Program-made: the position numbers and the translations under genes
Notes under the pieces: model-generated
What the model was told of the DNA's origin: nothing
Database searches by the model: none
What the model saw: only the letters and a program-made list of their open reading frames with translations
From: Pandoraea anapnoica
GTDB taxonomy: Bacteria > Pseudomonadota > Gammaproteobacteria > Burkholderiales > Burkholderiaceae
Direction: 5' to 3'
Assembly: GCF_902459765.1 (NCBI RefSeq)
Contig: NZ_CABPSP010000001.1
Coordinates: 62,001 to 126,000, forward strand
DNA length: 64,000 bases
In this document: piece after piece, positions 36,907-47,096 of the stretch
Numbering within the stretch: the stretch's first letter is position 1
Layout of the letters: every line of letters starts with the position of its first letter

Positions 36907-37758
36907 ATGACCGTTGCATCGACGCCACGCCCTGTCCCCGACGCAAACGACGCCGCTCGCACGTCCGACGTGCTGCGCGTGTCGCGTGTTGCGCTGGTGA
37001 CCGGCGGCGCACGCCGCATCGGACGCGCCATCGCGCTGAAGCTCGCGAGCCTGGGCTGGGACGTCGCCGTGCACTACGAGCGCTCGCATGACGAGGCGCT
37101 TGAAACGGTCGCCGCCATCGAGGCGATGGGCCGCCGCGCGGTCGCATTGCAGGCGTCGCTCGCCGACGAAGCCGCCACCGTCGCGCTGATCGGGCGTTGC
37201 CGTGAGGCGCTGGGCGTACCGACGTGTCTGGTGAACAATGCGTCGCGCTTCGAGTACGACTGCGCCGACGATTTCGGCTACCAGGCGCTGGAGCGCCACA
37301 TGCGCGTCAATGCAGGCGCGCCGCTGGTGCTGGCGCGCGAGATGCACGCGGCGCTCGGTGAGGCCGGGCGTGGCGTCATCGTCAATCTGCTCGATCAGAA
37401 GCTGGCGAATCCGAACCCCGATTACCTGTCGTACACGCTGTCGAAGGCGGCGCTCGACGTGGCGACGACCTTGCTGGCACAAGCCTTTGCACCGCGCCTG
37501 CGGGTTGTCGGCGTAGCCCCGGGTGTCACGCTCCTGTCCGTCGACCAGACGCCAGCGGGCTTTGCCGCCGCGCATGCGTCGACGCCGCTGGGCGCGTCGT
37601 CCACGCCGGACGACATTGCCGAAGCCGTCGCCTATCTGGCGCAGGCGCCCGCCGTCACCGGCACTGTGTTGTATGTGGACGGTGGCCAACATCTCGCGAG
37701 TTCGTCGCGCGACGTGAAATTTCTGACCGAGCCGGCCGATGCCGACCGGTCTCGTTGA
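36907..37758 (+). CDS. folM: Short-chain dehydrogenase, FolM-like (dihydromonapterin/pteridine reductase)
   Basis: 283 residues. The classical SDR cofactor motif TGGARRIGRAIAL includes the RRIG typical of pteridine reductases; CLVNNASRFEYD carries the NNAS motif. The catalytic Tyr-x-x-x-Lys is in YLSYTLSKAALD, and the C-terminus has GTVLYVDGGQHL. The gene is directly followed by folB, which supports a pterin role such as dihydromonapterin reductase or alternative dihydrofolate reductase. The first ~25 residues are an extension, so the start may be internal. Confidence 0.83.
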   Translation: MTVASTPRPVPDANDAARTSDVLRVSRVALVTGGARRIGRAIALKLASLGWDVAVHYERSHDEALETVAAIEAMGRRAVALQASLADEAATVALIGRCREALGVPTCLVNNASRFEYDCADDFGYQALERHMRVNAGAPLVLAREMHAALGEAGRGVIVNLLDQKLANPNPDYLSYTLSKAALDVATTLLAQAFAPRLRVVGVAPGVTLLSVDQTPAGFAAAHASTPLGASSTPDDIAEAVAYLAQAPAVTGTVLYVDGGQHLASSSRDVKFLTEPADADRSR

Positions 37759-37779
37759 TTGTCATTACGAGTCTTCAAA

Positions 37780-38175
37780 ATGCATAGCGCTCTTTCCCAC
37801 CCCCGCCTGATGGACTGCCGTCGCATGTTCCTGCGCGACTACGAGGTGTTCATCAACATCGGCGTGCACGATCACGAAAAGCGTGGCGAGCAGCGCGTGC
37901 TGATCAACGTGCAACTGTTCGTCCCGCTCGCCGAGAGCACGCCCAGGGAAGACAAGCTCGACGAAGTCGTGGATTACGACTTCATGCGCGAGACCATCGC
38001 CAAGCGCGTGGGGCAGGGCCACATCCATTTGCAGGAAACCCTTTGCGACGACGTCGCGCGTGCGCTGCTGGCGCATCCGCGCGTTCGTGCTGTGGGTGTG
38101 TCGACCGAGAAGCCCGACGTCTACCCCGATTGCCACTCGGTCGGCATCGAAGTGTTTCAGATGAAGGATGCCTGA
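37780..38175 (+). CDS. folB: Dihydroneopterin aldolase
   Basis: 131 residues with [59 protein letters not shown] and the C-terminal [19 protein letters not shown]. It converts dihydroneopterin to 6-hydroxymethyl-dihydropterin in folate synthesis. ATG at 37780 (MHSALSHPR) was chosen; ATG at 37810 is closer to typical length and TTG at 37759 is also open. It is 21 bp after the folM-like gene and overlaps or abuts ttcA. Confidence 0.92.
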   Translation: MHSALSHPRLMDCRRMFLRDYEVFINIGVHDHEKRGEQRVLINVQLFVPLAESTPREDKLDEVVDYDFMRETIAKRVGQGHIHLQETLCDDVARALLAHPRVRAVGVSTEKPDVYPDCHSVGIEVFQMKDA

Positions 38176-38176
38176 C

Positions 38177-39145
38177 ATGAGTGCCGTCATGCCCGAGACC
38201 GGCGCGCCACTGGCCGCGACCGGCAATGCCGTCGCCGCCGACAGCGTGAAGAAAGCGCAGAAGCTCGCGTTCGAGAACAATAAGCTCGAAAAGCGCCTGT
38301 TCCGTCTGACGGGGCAGGCCATCGGCGACTACAACATGATCGAGCAGGGCGATCGCGTAATGGTGTGTATGTCCGGCGGTAAGGACAGCTACGCCATGCT
38401 CGACATCTTGCTCAAGCTGCGCGAGCGGGCCCCGATCGACTTCTCCATCGTCGCCGTCAACCTCGATCAGAAGCAGCCCGGTTTTCCCGAACACGTGCTG
38501 CCGGATTACTTCCGTTCCATCGGCGTGGACTTCCACATCGAGAATCAGGACACGTATTCCATCGTCAAGCGCGTGGTGCCCGAAGGCAAGACCACATGCT
38601 CGCTGTGCTCGCGTCTGCGTCGCGGCATTCTTTATCGCGTGGCCGGCGAACTCGGTGCGACGAAGATCGCGCTGGGCCACCATCGCGACGACATCATCGA
38701 GACGCTGTTCCTGAACATCTTCTACGGTGGCAAGCTCAAGGGCATGCCGCCGAAGCTGCAATCGGACGACGGCAAGAACGTGGTGATCCGACCGCTAGCG
38801 TATGTGCGCGAGCCGGATCTCGAACGTTATGCCGAGTACAAGCAGTTCCCGATCATTCCGTGCACGTTGTGCGGCAGCCAGCCGAACCTGAAGCGCGCCG
38901 AGATGAAGTCGCTCATCCGCCTGTGGGAAAAGCAGCACCCGGGGCGCATCAAGTCGATTTTCAGCGCGTTGTCGAACGTGGTGCCGTCGCATCTGATGGA
39001 CACGAACCTTCACGACTTCCGGAATTTGCGTGCGACGGGGCAACCCGACCCGCTCGGCGACATTGCGTTCGACGAAGCGCCCTGCGGCGATGAGGACGAT
39101 GCGGGCATCATCCGCATCAATCAATTGACGCAATTCGACGACTGA
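38177..39145 (+). CDS. ttcA: tRNA 2-thiocytidine(32) synthetase TtcA
   Basis: 322 residues. The PP-loop SGGKDS lies at 66-71, CSLC gives Cys141/Cys144, and [13 protein letters not shown] supplies Cys229 for the [4Fe-4S] cluster; [14 protein letters not shown] is another TtcA hallmark. It adds sulfur to C32 of certain tRNAs. ATG at 38177 follows AAGGA by 8 bases, one base after the folB stop; ATG at 38168 would overlap folB. Confidence 0.95.
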   Translation: MSAVMPETGAPLAATGNAVAADSVKKAQKLAFENNKLEKRLFRLTGQAIGDYNMIEQGDRVMVCMSGGKDSYAMLDILLKLRERAPIDFSIVAVNLDQKQPGFPEHVLPDYFRSIGVDFHIENQDTYSIVKRVVPEGKTTCSLCSRLRRGILYRVAGELGATKIALGHHRDDIIETLFLNIFYGGKLKGMPPKLQSDDGKNVVIRPLAYVREPDLERYAEYKQFPIIPCTLCGSQPNLKRAEMKSLIRLWEKQHPGRIKSIFSALSNVVPSHLMDTNLHDFRNLRATGQPDPLGDIAFDEAPCGDEDDAGIIRINQLTQFDD

Positions 39146-39300
39146 TCGACATCGACGGCTGACGCACGACCGGCGAGCACTTTGCGAACCGAATCGTACG
39201 CCAGACGGCGTTCTCAGTGATCCCCGCGCCGTCATCGGCCGGGGACGCGAGATCCAGACACACAGACACAAGCCTTCCACTTTCGAATCGTCACGACGCC

Positions 39301-40662
39301 ATGAATATTGTGATTCTCGCCGCCGGCATGGGTAAGCGCATGCGCTCGAAGTTGCCCAAGGTGTTGCAGCCGCTGGCCGGCCGCCCGCTGCTCTCGCACG
39401 TGATTGCGACGGCGCGTCAACTCGCGCCGGGCAAGCTCATCGTAGTGATCGGCCACGGTGGCGATGCCGTGCGCGAAGCCGTGTCCGGTGACGACATCCT
39501 GTTCGCAGAGCAGGCGCAGCAGTTGGGGACTGGGCACGCCGTGCAGCAAGCGGCGTCGCAGCTCGACGAATCGGTGCCCACGCTCGTGCTGTACGGTGAC
39601 GTGCCGCTCACGCGCGTTGAAACGTTGCAAGGGCTGCTCGATGCGGCGGGCAACGACAAGCTGGGTGTGCTCACCGTCGATCTCGACAACCCGACAGGCT
39701 ACGGCCGCATTGTGCGTGACGCCGCAGGCAACGTGCAGCGTATCGTCGAACAGAAAGACGCCAATGAGGCCGAGCTGGCGATTCGCGAGATCAATACGGG
39801 TATCGTCGTCGCCCCGACGCGCGCGCTCAAGGGATGGCTCGGCGGCCTGAAGAACCAGAATGCGCAGGGTGAGTACTACCTGACCGACGTGATCGCCTGT
39901 GCGGTGGCGGACGGCGTGTCCGTCGTCACCACGCAGCCGGCGTTTGCGTGGGAGCCGAACGGCGTGAACGACAAGGCGCAACTGGCCGAACTGGAGCGCG
40001 ATTATCAGCGCAATGCGGCGGGCGCGCTGCTCGCGGCTGGCGTCACGCTGATCGATCCGGCGCGCTTCGATGTTCGCGGGGAGATCGTCTGCGGCACCGA
40101 CGTTTCCATCGATGTGAACTGCATCTTCGAAGGCAAGGTCACGATCGGCGACGGTGCGACCATCGGGGCGAACTGCATCATTCGCAACACCACGATCGGT
40201 GCGGGCACCTGTATCGAGGCGTTCAGCCATCTGGACGGCGCAGTGGTCGGGTCGGATGCCGTCATCGGACCGTACGCGCGTCTGCGTCCGGGTGCCGAGC
40301 TGGCGGACGACGTGCACATCGGCAACTTCGTGGAAGTGAAGAATGCGTCGATGGCCAAGGGTTCGAAGGCGAACCATCTGGCGTACGTCGGCGATTCGAC
40401 CGTGGGTGCGCGCGTGAATATCGGTGCGGGTACGATTACGTGCAACTACGACGGCGCGAACAAGCACCGCACGATTATCGAGGACGATGTCTTCATCGGT
40501 TCGGACACGCAGCTCGTCGCGCCCGTCACGGTCCGACGCGGTACGACGATTGCTGCGGGCACGACCGTCTGGAAGGACACGCCGGAAGATGCACTGGTGC
40601 TCAACGGCAAGACGCAGGAAGCGAAGACGGGTTATGTCCGCCCGCGCAAGCAGAAGCAGTAA
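39301..40662 (+). CDS. glmU: Bifunctional GlmU (GlcNAc-1-P uridyltransferase / GlcN-1-P acetyltransferase)
   Basis: 453 residues. The N-terminal nucleotidyltransferase shows [32 protein letters not shown] and NTGIVVA; the C-terminal left-handed beta-helix shows hexapeptide repeats ([20 protein letters not shown]) and [32 protein letters not shown]. It makes UDP-GlcNAc for peptidoglycan and LPS. ATG at 39301 gives the exact conserved MNIVILAAG start; no good ribosome site is seen. It is 108 bp upstream of glmS, the enzyme that starts the same pathway. Confidence 0.97.
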   Translation: MNIVILAAGMGKRMRSKLPKVLQPLAGRPLLSHVIATARQLAPGKLIVVIGHGGDAVREAVSGDDILFAEQAQQLGTGHAVQQAASQLDESVPTLVLYGDVPLTRVETLQGLLDAAGNDKLGVLTVDLDNPTGYGRIVRDAAGNVQRIVEQKDANEAELAIREINTGIVVAPTRALKGWLGGLKNQNAQGEYYLTDVIACAVADGVSVVTTQPAFAWEPNGVNDKAQLAELERDYQRNAAGALLAAGVTLIDPARFDVRGEIVCGTDVSIDVNCIFEGKVTIGDGATIGANCIIRNTTIGAGTCIEAFSHLDGAVVGSDAVIGPYARLRPGAELADDVHIGNFVEVKNASMAKGSKANHLAYVGDSTVGARVNIGAGTITCNYDGANKHRTIIEDDVFIGSDTQLVAPVTVRRGTTIAAGTTVWKDTPEDALVLNGKTQEAKTGYVRPRKQKQ

Positions 40663-40770
40663 AATCGGCGGTTATGTGCTGGCGCATGTTCCATTGGCGT
40701 GCGCTGGTGAGTGAACACGGATCTCATCCGATAGAACGAGTCAGAGTTTCTGGCACTGAGGAAGGCGAAT

Positions 40771-42600
40771 ATGTGCGGCATTGTCGGCGCGGTGGCGCGG
40801 CGAAATATTGTACCGGTGTTGGTTGAAGGTTTGCGTCGTCTCGAATATCGTGGCTACGACTCCTGTGGCGTGGCAGTGCTTAAGGACGGCGTGCCGCAAC
40901 GCGCACGCAGCGTCTCGCGCGTGGCTGACCTCGACGAGCAGCTTGCCCAAACGCAATTGACGGGCGAGACGGGCATTGCCCACACGCGCTGGGCAACGCA
41001 CGGCGCACCGGTCACGAACAACGCGCACCCGATTTTCTCGCGCGACGAAGTGGCGCTGGTTCATAACGGCATCATCGAGAACCACGAGAGCCTGCGTGAC
41101 GAATTGCGCGGTCTTGGCTACGAGTTCGTGTCGCAAACCGACACCGAAGTCATCGCCCATCTGATTCACCACATTCTGTCCAACGGCGCGGCTGGCGATC
41201 TGTATCAGGCGGTCCGTCTGGCGACGCGTCGTCTGCATGGCGCTTATGCCATTGCCGTGTTCCGTAAGCAGGAGCCGCATCGCGTCATCGGTGCACGTGC
41301 GGGCTCGCCGCTCGTGGTCGGAGTGGGCGAGGGCGAAAACTTCCTCGCGTCGGACGCGCTGGCGCTGGCTGGCACAACCGATCAGTTCATCTATCTGGAA
41401 GAGGGCGATGTCGTCGAACTCACGCTGGACGGCGTGAAGATCGTGGATCGCAACGATGCGGCTGTCGAGCGCGAAGTGCGCACCGTTCAGGCTTATACGG
41501 GCGCCGTGGAGCTGGGACCGTATCGTCACTACATGCAGAAGGAAATCTTCGAGCAACCGCGCGCGATCGGCGACACGATGGAAGGCGTCGAAGGTATTTC
41601 GCCGACGCTTTTCGGCGAGAAGGCCGAAGCGGTGCTCAGCAACGTCGATTCGATTCTGATTCTGGCGTGCGGCACGAGCTACTACTCGGGCATGACGGCG
41701 AAGTACTGGTTGGAGTCGCTGGCGCAGATTCCGACGCAGGTCGAAGTGGCGAGTGAGTATCGTTACCGCGACAGCGTGCCGAATCCGAAAACGCTGGTCG
41801 TGACGATCTCGCAATCGGGCGAGACGGCCGACACGATGGCGGCGCTCCAACACGCGCAATCGCTGGGCATGACGAATACGCTCGCGATCTGCAATGTGGG
41901 GACGAGCGCGATGGTGCGTCAGACCGCGTTGCATTACCTCACGCGCGCGGGCACGGAAATCGGCGTGGCGTCGACGAAGGCGTTCACGACGCAGCTCACG
42001 GCACTGTTCCTGCTCACGCTGACGATTGCGAAGTTGCGTGGTCGTCTGAGCGCGGCGCAAGAGGCGGACTATCTGACGCAGTTGCGTCACCTGCCGTCGG
42101 CACTGCACAGCGTGCTGGCGCTGGAGCCGCAGATCATTGCGTGGGCCGAAGAGTTTGCTCGTCGCGAAAATGCGCTGTTCCTGGGGCGCGGTCTGCACTA
42201 CCCGATTGCCCTGGAAGGCGCACTCAAGCTCAAAGAAATCTCGTACATCCACGCTGAGGCATATCCGGCGGGCGAACTCAAGCATGGTCCGCTGGCGCTG
42301 GTGACGGATCAGATGCCTGTTGTGACGGTGGCCCCGCGCGACGCGCTGGTGGAGAAGCTGAAGTCGAACATGCAGGAAGTGCGCGCCCGTGGCGGCCAGC
42401 TGTATGTGTTCGCCGATGCGGACACGGAGATTGCGAATGCCGAAGGTCTCCATGTAATCCGTATGCCGGAGCACTACGGCCAGCTGTCGCCGATTTTGCA
42501 CGTCGTGCCGCTGCAACTGCTCGCGTATCACACCGCCTGCGCTCGCGGCACCGACGTCGACAAGCCGCGCAATCTCGCGAAGTCGGTCACGGTGGAGTGA
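40771..42600 (+). CDS. glmS: Glutamine--fructose-6-phosphate aminotransferase (isomerizing)
   Basis: 609 residues. The mature enzyme would start at Cys ([12 protein letters not shown]), with an Ntn glutaminase domain ([17 protein letters not shown]) and two SIS sugar-isomerase domains ([30 protein letters not shown]). It ends with the conserved [11 protein letters not shown]. It makes glucosamine-6-phosphate. No glmS ribozyme is expected or seen upstream. Confidence 0.97.
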   Translation: MCGIVGAVARRNIVPVLVEGLRRLEYRGYDSCGVAVLKDGVPQRARSVSRVADLDEQLAQTQLTGETGIAHTRWATHGAPVTNNAHPIFSRDEVALVHNGIIENHESLRDELRGLGYEFVSQTDTEVIAHLIHHILSNGAAGDLYQAVRLATRRLHGAYAIAVFRKQEPHRVIGARAGSPLVVGVGEGENFLASDALALAGTTDQFIYLEEGDVVELTLDGVKIVDRNDAAVEREVRTVQAYTGAVELGPYRHYMQKEIFEQPRAIGDTMEGVEGISPTLFGEKAEAVLSNVDSILILACGTSYYSGMTAKYWLESLAQIPTQVEVASEYRYRDSVPNPKTLVVTISQSGETADTMAALQHAQSLGMTNTLAICNVGTSAMVRQTALHYLTRAGTEIGVASTKAFTTQLTALFLLTLTIAKLRGRLSAAQEADYLTQLRHLPSALHSVLALEPQIIAWAEEFARRENALFLGRGLHYPIALEGALKLKEISYIHAEAYPAGELKHGPLALVTDQMPVVTVAPRDALVEKLKSNMQEVRARGGQLYVFADADTEIANAEGLHVIRMPEHYGQLSPILHVVPLQLLAYHTACARGTDVDKPRNLAKSVTVE

Positions 42601-42645
42601 GATGACGAAGGGGCTGGCGTTCACCGGCCCTGTCGGCTAGTTCGG

Positions 42646-42672
42646 AGAGAGGCACCTACGGGGGCCTCTTTT
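42646..42672 (+). terminator. glmS terminator
   Basis: AGAGGC (42648-42653) pairs with GCCTCT (42664-42669), followed by TTTTGCTTTG. It lies 47 bp after the glmS stop and before the convergent VOC gene. Confidence 0.78.
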
Positions 42673-42723
42673 GCTTTGTACGCTCAGCGATGTCGACGTG
42701 AGTCGTTCCCGGACATCGGTGGC

Positions 42724-43080
42724 TTAAGTCGCTGCCGACCAGACCGCGAGTTCGTAACCATCGGGATCGACGAAGTGGAAGCGGCGACCGCCGGGAAACG
42801 AGAACACAGGACGGCTGATCGTTGCACCGGCCGCTTCGACACGCTGTTGGGCGTCGGCGAGGTCGTCGGCGTAGAGGATCACCAGCGGGCCACCGGGACG
42901 AACGGCCTCTCCCGTCGTGAGGCCACCTGTGAGGCGACCGTCGCTGAATTCCGTGTAGGTCGGACCGTAGTCGGTGAAGGTCCAGCCGAACACGCTGCCG
43001 TAGAACGCTTTGCTGCGTGCGATATCGGAGACGTTGAATTCGATGTTGTCGATCTGACGATCGCGGCCTTGGTGACTCAT
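42724..43080 (-). CDS. VOC family (glyoxalase/bleomycin-resistance-like) protein
   Basis: 118 residues with the VOC beta-alpha-beta-beta-beta pattern: DNIEFNVSDIARSKAFYGSVFGWTFTDYGP, GGPLVILYADDLADAQQRVEAAGATISRP, GRRFHFVDPDGYELAVW. Potential metal ligands are the final Glu and internal His. It overlaps the upstream DUF3224 gene by 4 bp, so the two act as a pair. The substrate is unknown. Confidence 0.9.
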   Translation of the reverse strand: MSHQGRDRQIDNIEFNVSDIARSKAFYGSVFGWTFTDYGPTYTEFSDGRLTGGLTTGEAVRPGGPLVILYADDLADAQQRVEAAGATISRPVFSFPGGRRFHFVDPDGYELAVWSAAT

Positions 43081-43502
43081 GTCGGTTCTCCTGCGGCAGA
43101 CGGTTCGTCGGGAAGGGCATAGCGGAAGTCGTAAGCGTGCTTCCCCTCGGCGATCTCGATGACGAGGCTGCCGGTCAGGCCCGTCAGTGCATCGGTCCCG
43201 GAATCGGGCACGACGGTAATGGACTGCGTGGGCACACCGCGCGTCATTGTCGAGCTGTGTTGCAACACAAACGTTCCGTTGCGTCCATGAAGCGCACCGC
43301 GCACGGTTTCCATGGCGACGTAACCGGCTGAGCCGGGTGTGCTGCTGCGAAACGCCAGCATCTCTCCCTGACCGGTTGCCCTCAGATCCCCGTGATACGT
43401 CTTGTCCAGCGAGAGACGGCTAAGCCCTGTGTCCTGCGCAACGGCACTCAACGCTTCCGGCCCGAGCTGAACATCGAAAAGCCCTTTGGCTGTTTGATTC
43501 AC
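43077..43502 (-). CDS. DUF3224 family protein
   Basis: 141 residues with GLFDVQLGPEA, LSLDKTYHGDLRATGQGEML, GYVAMETVRGALHGRNGTFVLQHSSTM and the terminal SLVIEIAEGKHAYDFRYALPD, all characteristic of the small beta-barrel-like DUF3224 family. It is the first gene of a two-gene unit with the VOC protein (ATGA overlap). CACCGGAGGAG lies just upstream of the start. Function unknown. Confidence 0.87.
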   Translation of the reverse strand: MNQTAKGLFDVQLGPEALSAVAQDTGLSRLSLDKTYHGDLRATGQGEMLAFRSSTPGSAGYVAMETVRGALHGRNGTFVLQHSSTMTRGVPTQSITVVPDSGTDALTGLTGSLVIEIAEGKHAYDFRYALPDEPSAAGEPT

Positions 43503-43611
43503 TTTTGTACTCCTCCGGTGGAATATGGGTACTGTGTTTTTGTACAGTATTGAGTGTACTCAAACTTGCGCAAGATGCAAGCTGGAATCGTGTTCGTCCC
43601 CTGACACAAAC

Positions 43612-43639
43612 AAAAAAGGGAGTCCCTTTCGGGACTCCC
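43612..43639 (-). terminator. Terminator of the first porin gene
   Basis: On the minus strand GGGAGTCCC-GAAA-GGGACTCCC is a perfect 9-bp stem with a GAAA tetraloop, followed by TTTTTTG. It lies 54 bp after the porin stop. Confidence 0.93.
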
Positions 43640-43692
43640 TCAACTACTGGAGCACTCAAATCAACGACTAAACATCTCGCGAAGCGTTTAGC

Positions 43693-44850
43693 TTAGAACT
43701 TGTGGCGCAGGCCCGAGATCACAGCCGTTTGGGTCTTCGTGCTCGACGCACCGCCAGCACCGCTGATCGATGCGGCCGAGGCGTCGCCAGCTGCCTTTTG
43801 ATAGATACCGACCAGGTACACGTCAGTACGCTTCGAGAGCAGATAGTCCACTGCGGCGTTGACCTGGTGGTACTTCGGGCTCAGGTTGGCGAGCGTGGCG
43901 CTACGCGTGCTTGCGTCCGTGTACGTGTACGACAGGCCCAGCAGCAGCGACGGCGTCAGGTTGTACGTGCCGTTCAGTTCGTAGTTCGACACGCGTGCGC
44001 CCGTGCCGCCAACGTACTTCAGTTGCGTGTTGCTGTAGACGAAGCCAACGTTAGCCGGACCGAACTTGTAGCTGCCGCCCGTGGCGAACACGCGCTGCTT
44101 GTCCACACCGACCGTTGCCGTGCCGACCTTGGCCGAGTAGAAGTCGCCGCTGTAGTCGCCAGCCACCGCACCGCCGGTGTTCGCGCCGTTCGGCGTGCCG
44201 ACTTCCAGGTAACCGATACCGAACTTGAACGGACCGTTGGCGTAGCTCGCACCCAGGCTCCATGCGCGGTTGTTCGCGAAGCCGCTGCCAGCCGTGCTGC
44301 TGCTCGCCTGGTTCGAGAAGCCATACAAGCCGCCGAACGAGAACCCGGCGTAGTTGGCGCTCGTGTACTTGATCGAGTTGTTGATACGGAACGAGTTGTA
44401 CAGGTTGTCAACGTCGCCGACGTGAGCGCCGAGCTTCGTTGCAAACTGTTTGGCCGACGTCAGGCCGCTTACGAAGTCCACCACGGAGTCGTACTGACGA
44501 CCGATGGTCACGCTACCGAACGTCTTGTTCGACAGACCGACGAATGCCTGACGGCCGAATTCACGGCTGCCCTGACCCAGTGCACCGTTCGTGATGTTGA
44601 AGCCGTTCTCCAGGGTGAAGATGGCCGACGTGCCGCCGCCCAGATCTTCCGAACCCTTCAGGCCCCAGCGGTTACCCGATTGCAGGCCGTCGGCCGTGGT
44701 GAAGTTCTTGCTGCCGCCAACGTTGCTCACGTAGGCCAGACCGCCATCGAGAACGCCATACAGCGAAACGTTGCTTTGCGCATGTGCAGCACCTGCTGCA
44801 GCGGCTGCGATCACGCCAGCCAGTGCGGCGGCCAGTTGCGTCTTTTTCAT
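43693..44850 (-). CDS. General porin (Burkholderia-type, Gram-negative porin family)
   Basis: 385 residues. The signal peptide MKKTQLAAALAGVIAAAAAGAAHA is followed by QSNVSLYGVLDGGLAYVSN, the usual first strand. ENGFNITNGALGQGSREFGRQAFVGLSNKTFGSVTIGRQYDSVVDFV is a porin hallmark, and the chain ends in Phe (GLRHKF) as needed for BAM recognition. Sixteen-stranded trimeric outer-membrane channel by family. GAGGAT lies about 8 bases before the ATG. A strong terminator follows, so it is monocistronic. Confidence 0.94.
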   Translation of the reverse strand: MKKTQLAAALAGVIAAAAAGAAHAQSNVSLYGVLDGGLAYVSNVGGSKNFTTADGLQSGNRWGLKGSEDLGGGTSAIFTLENGFNITNGALGQGSREFGRQAFVGLSNKTFGSVTIGRQYDSVVDFVSGLTSAKQFATKLGAHVGDVDNLYNSFRINNSIKYTSANYAGFSFGGLYGFSNQASSSTAGSGFANNRAWSLGASYANGPFKFGIGYLEVGTPNGANTGGAVAGDYSGDFYSAKVGTATVGVDKQRVFATGGSYKFGPANVGFVYSNTQLKYVGGTGARVSNYELNGTYNLTPSLLLGLSYTYTDASTRSATLANLSPKYHQVNAAVDYLLSKRTDVYLVGIYQKAAGDASAASISGAGGASSTKTQTAVISGLRHKF

Positions 44851-45112
44851 CGGTCGAATCCTCTATCGAAAACTTATTAATCAATTCGAACCCTTCGCCT
44901 GTGGACGGGCGCCCCGTGGGTTCGGGCCGAACTATATCGAACGACGCCGCAATTACATAGGTGTATTAACGAAATGACGAACCCGATGTCTGCTCGATGC
45001 AACGCATCGCGGCATATCCCTGCGAATGACCTCAAATTCATTTTCATGACACATGAATGCCGTAAAAAGGAATCCGCGAGAGGTCCAACGTGCAGACCGC
45101 TTGCGCTGAACG
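44851..45112. other. Porin leader/intergenic region
   Basis: The 262-bp gap upstream of the porin is AT-rich for the first ~130 bp (AACTTATTAATCAATTCG; ACATAGGTGTATTAACG) and probably holds the porin promoter on the minus strand. I could not fix -35/-10 elements and see no gene. Confidence 0.4.
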
Positions 45113-45631
45113 TCACCGCAGCGTCATCCGCCTTTCACGCTCGGCCACCAGCACCGCATAGCGCTTGCGAACCTTGTCGGCGTAGCGCTGGCGCAGCGTG
45201 GCACGTGCCTCACCGCCGCCGGCGTTATACGCGCCCACGGCTTCCCATCCATACCCATACTGACGCACGAAGCCTGCGAGAATCCACGCGCCAGTCACGA
45301 TCGACGCACAGGCGTCTTCACGCAATCGACGCTCGGTCATACCGTAGCGGGAGAGTGTCGGCAGGTGGGTGCTGTTGATCTGCATCAGCCCGATATCGTG
45401 CGTGCCGTTACGGTTGACGTTGCTGGCGTTCACGTCGAGATTCGATTCGACTTGTGCGATGGCGTACAACAGCAGCGGATCGAGACGATAGCGATCGGCG
45501 GCGAGGTCCCAACAGTCGGCCCGCGCCGGTGTCGACACGAGCGCAACGAGGACAGCGGCTGCGGCGCAGGTACGAAGAAGACGAAGAAGACGAAGGGGGC
45601 GAAGGAGAGGGGAGATCCGAGTGGATGACAA
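45113..45631 (-). CDS. Small secreted lytic transglycosylase (IagB/VirB1-like)
   Basis: 172 residues starting at TTG (45631), supported by AGGAG seven bases upstream. A signal peptide (LRTCAAAAVLVALVSTPARA) precedes an SLT domain: CWDLAADRYRLDPLLLYAIAQVESNLD with catalytic Glu, NRNGTHDIGLMQINSTHLPTL, and VGAYNAGGG. It belongs to the group of specialised transglycosylases that open peptidoglycan for secretion or pilus machines, yet no such machine is nearby. Confidence 0.9.
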   Translation of the reverse strand: MSSTRISPLLRPLRLLRLLRTCAAAAVLVALVSTPARADCWDLAADRYRLDPLLLYAIAQVESNLDVNASNVNRNGTHDIGLMQINSTHLPTLSRYGMTERRLREDACASIVTGAWILAGFVRQYGYGWEAVGAYNAGGGEARATLRQRYADKVRKRYAVLVAERERRMTLR

Positions 45632-45965
45632 ATCTAGACTCCTGACAGTGCCACGATCGCGCGGGTGGCCGAGATTATCGATAAGTGCTTGCCGCCTCGG
45701 CTTTCAGAACGTGCTCATACGTGTGCGAGTCGTGCGCCGATTTGCAGACTCACGGTGCGGCTGTTGGCTCAACGTGTCAGTTGTGGCGTGGCGCTCTTGC
45801 GATGACGATATGAGTTGAAATGCACGACATATCGTCACCAACAATGTATTTATTGACGAATTAACGCTACATTTCATCCGAGGCTCTCCCTAGAATTGAG
45901 GCATACCGCGTCGCGCAGAAAACCGTGACGACGCGTCGACCGACGTTCCTGAATTGGGGGAAAAC
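45632..45965. promoter_or_regulatory. Divergent intergenic region with long inverted repeat
   Basis: The 334-bp gap contains TGACGATATG (45803-45812) and CATATCGTCA (45828-45837), perfect 10-bp arms 15 bp apart (centre spacing 25 bp). AT-rich sequence follows (TGTATTTATTGACGAATTAACGCTACATTT) that may hold the promoter of the saccharopine-dehydrogenase-family gene. GGGGGAAAAC before ATG 45966 is its ribosome site. No gene is seen. Confidence 0.6.
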
Positions 45966-47063
45966 ATGAAGAAGATCGCCTTGCTGGGTGCGGGACACAT
46001 CGGCCAGACCATCGCGCGGTTATTGCATGACAGCGGCGATTACCGGGTGACGGTATTCGACCGGAACGCGCAGTCCTATGAAGCTGTGCGCGAGTACGCA
46101 CACGCGTTTGTCGAACTCACCGGCAACGACACCGGCTCGTTGCAACGGGCCGTTTCCGGCTTCGATGCCGTGGTCAACGCCTTGCCATACACGATGGCCA
46201 CGAGCGCGGCAACCGCCGCCGTAGCAGCGGGCTGTCACTACTTCGATCTGACTGAGGACGTGGCGGCCACGCACGCAATTGCGCAACTGGCCGAAGGCGC
46301 ATCGACAGCGCTGATGCCGCAATGCGGACTCGCACCGGGCTTCATCGCGATTGCGGCCCATCACCTCGCGGCGGCGTTCGACCGCGTCGACTCGGTGAAG
46401 ATGCGCGTGGGTGCGCTGCCAGCCTTTCCGACCAACTCACTGAAGTACAACCTGACGTGGAGCGTCGACGGGCTGATCAACGAGTACTGCCAGCCGTGCG
46501 AGGCGATTCGTGATGGCGCGCGCCTGAGTGTGCAGCCGCTGGAAGACCTCGAACACTTCTCGCTCGATGGTGTGGAATACGAGGCCTTCAATACCTCGGG
46601 CGGTCTCGGCACGTTATGCGAAACGCTGGCGGGGCGCGTGCGCGATCTCGACTACAAGTCGGTGCGCTATCCGGGGCACGGTGCGTTGATGAAGGTGCTG
46701 CTGAACGAGCTTCGTCTGAAGGACGATCAGGAAACGATCAAGACGATTCTCAAGCGCGCAATTCCGAGCACTTTGCAGGATGTGGTGCTCATCTTTGTCG
46801 TAGTGAACGGACTGCGTCGCAGCGTACTCACGCAGGAAGTGTTCGCGCGCAAGATCTTCGCGGAACGCAACAACGGTCACAGCGCGAGCGCCATCCAGAT
46901 CACGACGGCGTCGGCCATTTGCGCCGCCGTCGACATGTTCTTCGCGAAGCAACTCCCGCAGCACGGTTTCGTGCGTCAGGAACAGATTGCGTTGCCGGAT
47001 TTTCTGGCGAATCGCTTCGGTCAGGTCTACGCGCATTCCACTCGCATCGAATCGCTTTCCTGA
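45966..47063 (+). CDS. Saccharopine/lysine dehydrogenase-family oxidoreductase
   Basis: 365 residues. The Rossmann motif IALLGAGHIGQTIARLL opens the protein; NALPYTMATSAATAAVAAGCHYFDLTED and LMPQCGLAPGFIAIAAHHLA are typical of the saccharopine dehydrogenase NADP-binding family, including L-lysine dehydrogenases. VDGLINEYCQP and EAFNTSGGLGTLCETLAGRV match the substrate half. The precise reaction (lysine 6-dehydrogenase or a related imine-forming oxidation) is inferred. It stands alone, between a porin and a transglycosylase, with a dyad operator upstream. Confidence 0.85.
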   Translation: MKKIALLGAGHIGQTIARLLHDSGDYRVTVFDRNAQSYEAVREYAHAFVELTGNDTGSLQRAVSGFDAVVNALPYTMATSAATAAVAAGCHYFDLTEDVAATHAIAQLAEGASTALMPQCGLAPGFIAIAAHHLAAAFDRVDSVKMRVGALPAFPTNSLKYNLTWSVDGLINEYCQPCEAIRDGARLSVQPLEDLEHFSLDGVEYEAFNTSGGLGTLCETLAGRVRDLDYKSVRYPGHGALMKVLLNELRLKDDQETIKTILKRAIPSTLQDVVLIFVVVNGLRRSVLTQEVFARKIFAERNNGHSASAIQITTASAICAAVDMFFAKQLPQHGFVRQEQIALPDFLANRFGQVYAHSTRIESLS

Positions 47064-47096
47064 CGTCGCTAATGTTGCCGATGTCGCCAAGCGACG

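Noticed and set aside
40663-40770. Possible glmS ribozyme in front of glmS
   Set aside because: The 108-bp gap lacks the ribozyme core, and such ribozymes are a Gram-positive feature.
40741-42624. 627-codon open frame antisense to glmS
   Set aside because: Same reasoning: glmS is conserved over its full length, and the opposite frame has no recognisable domain.
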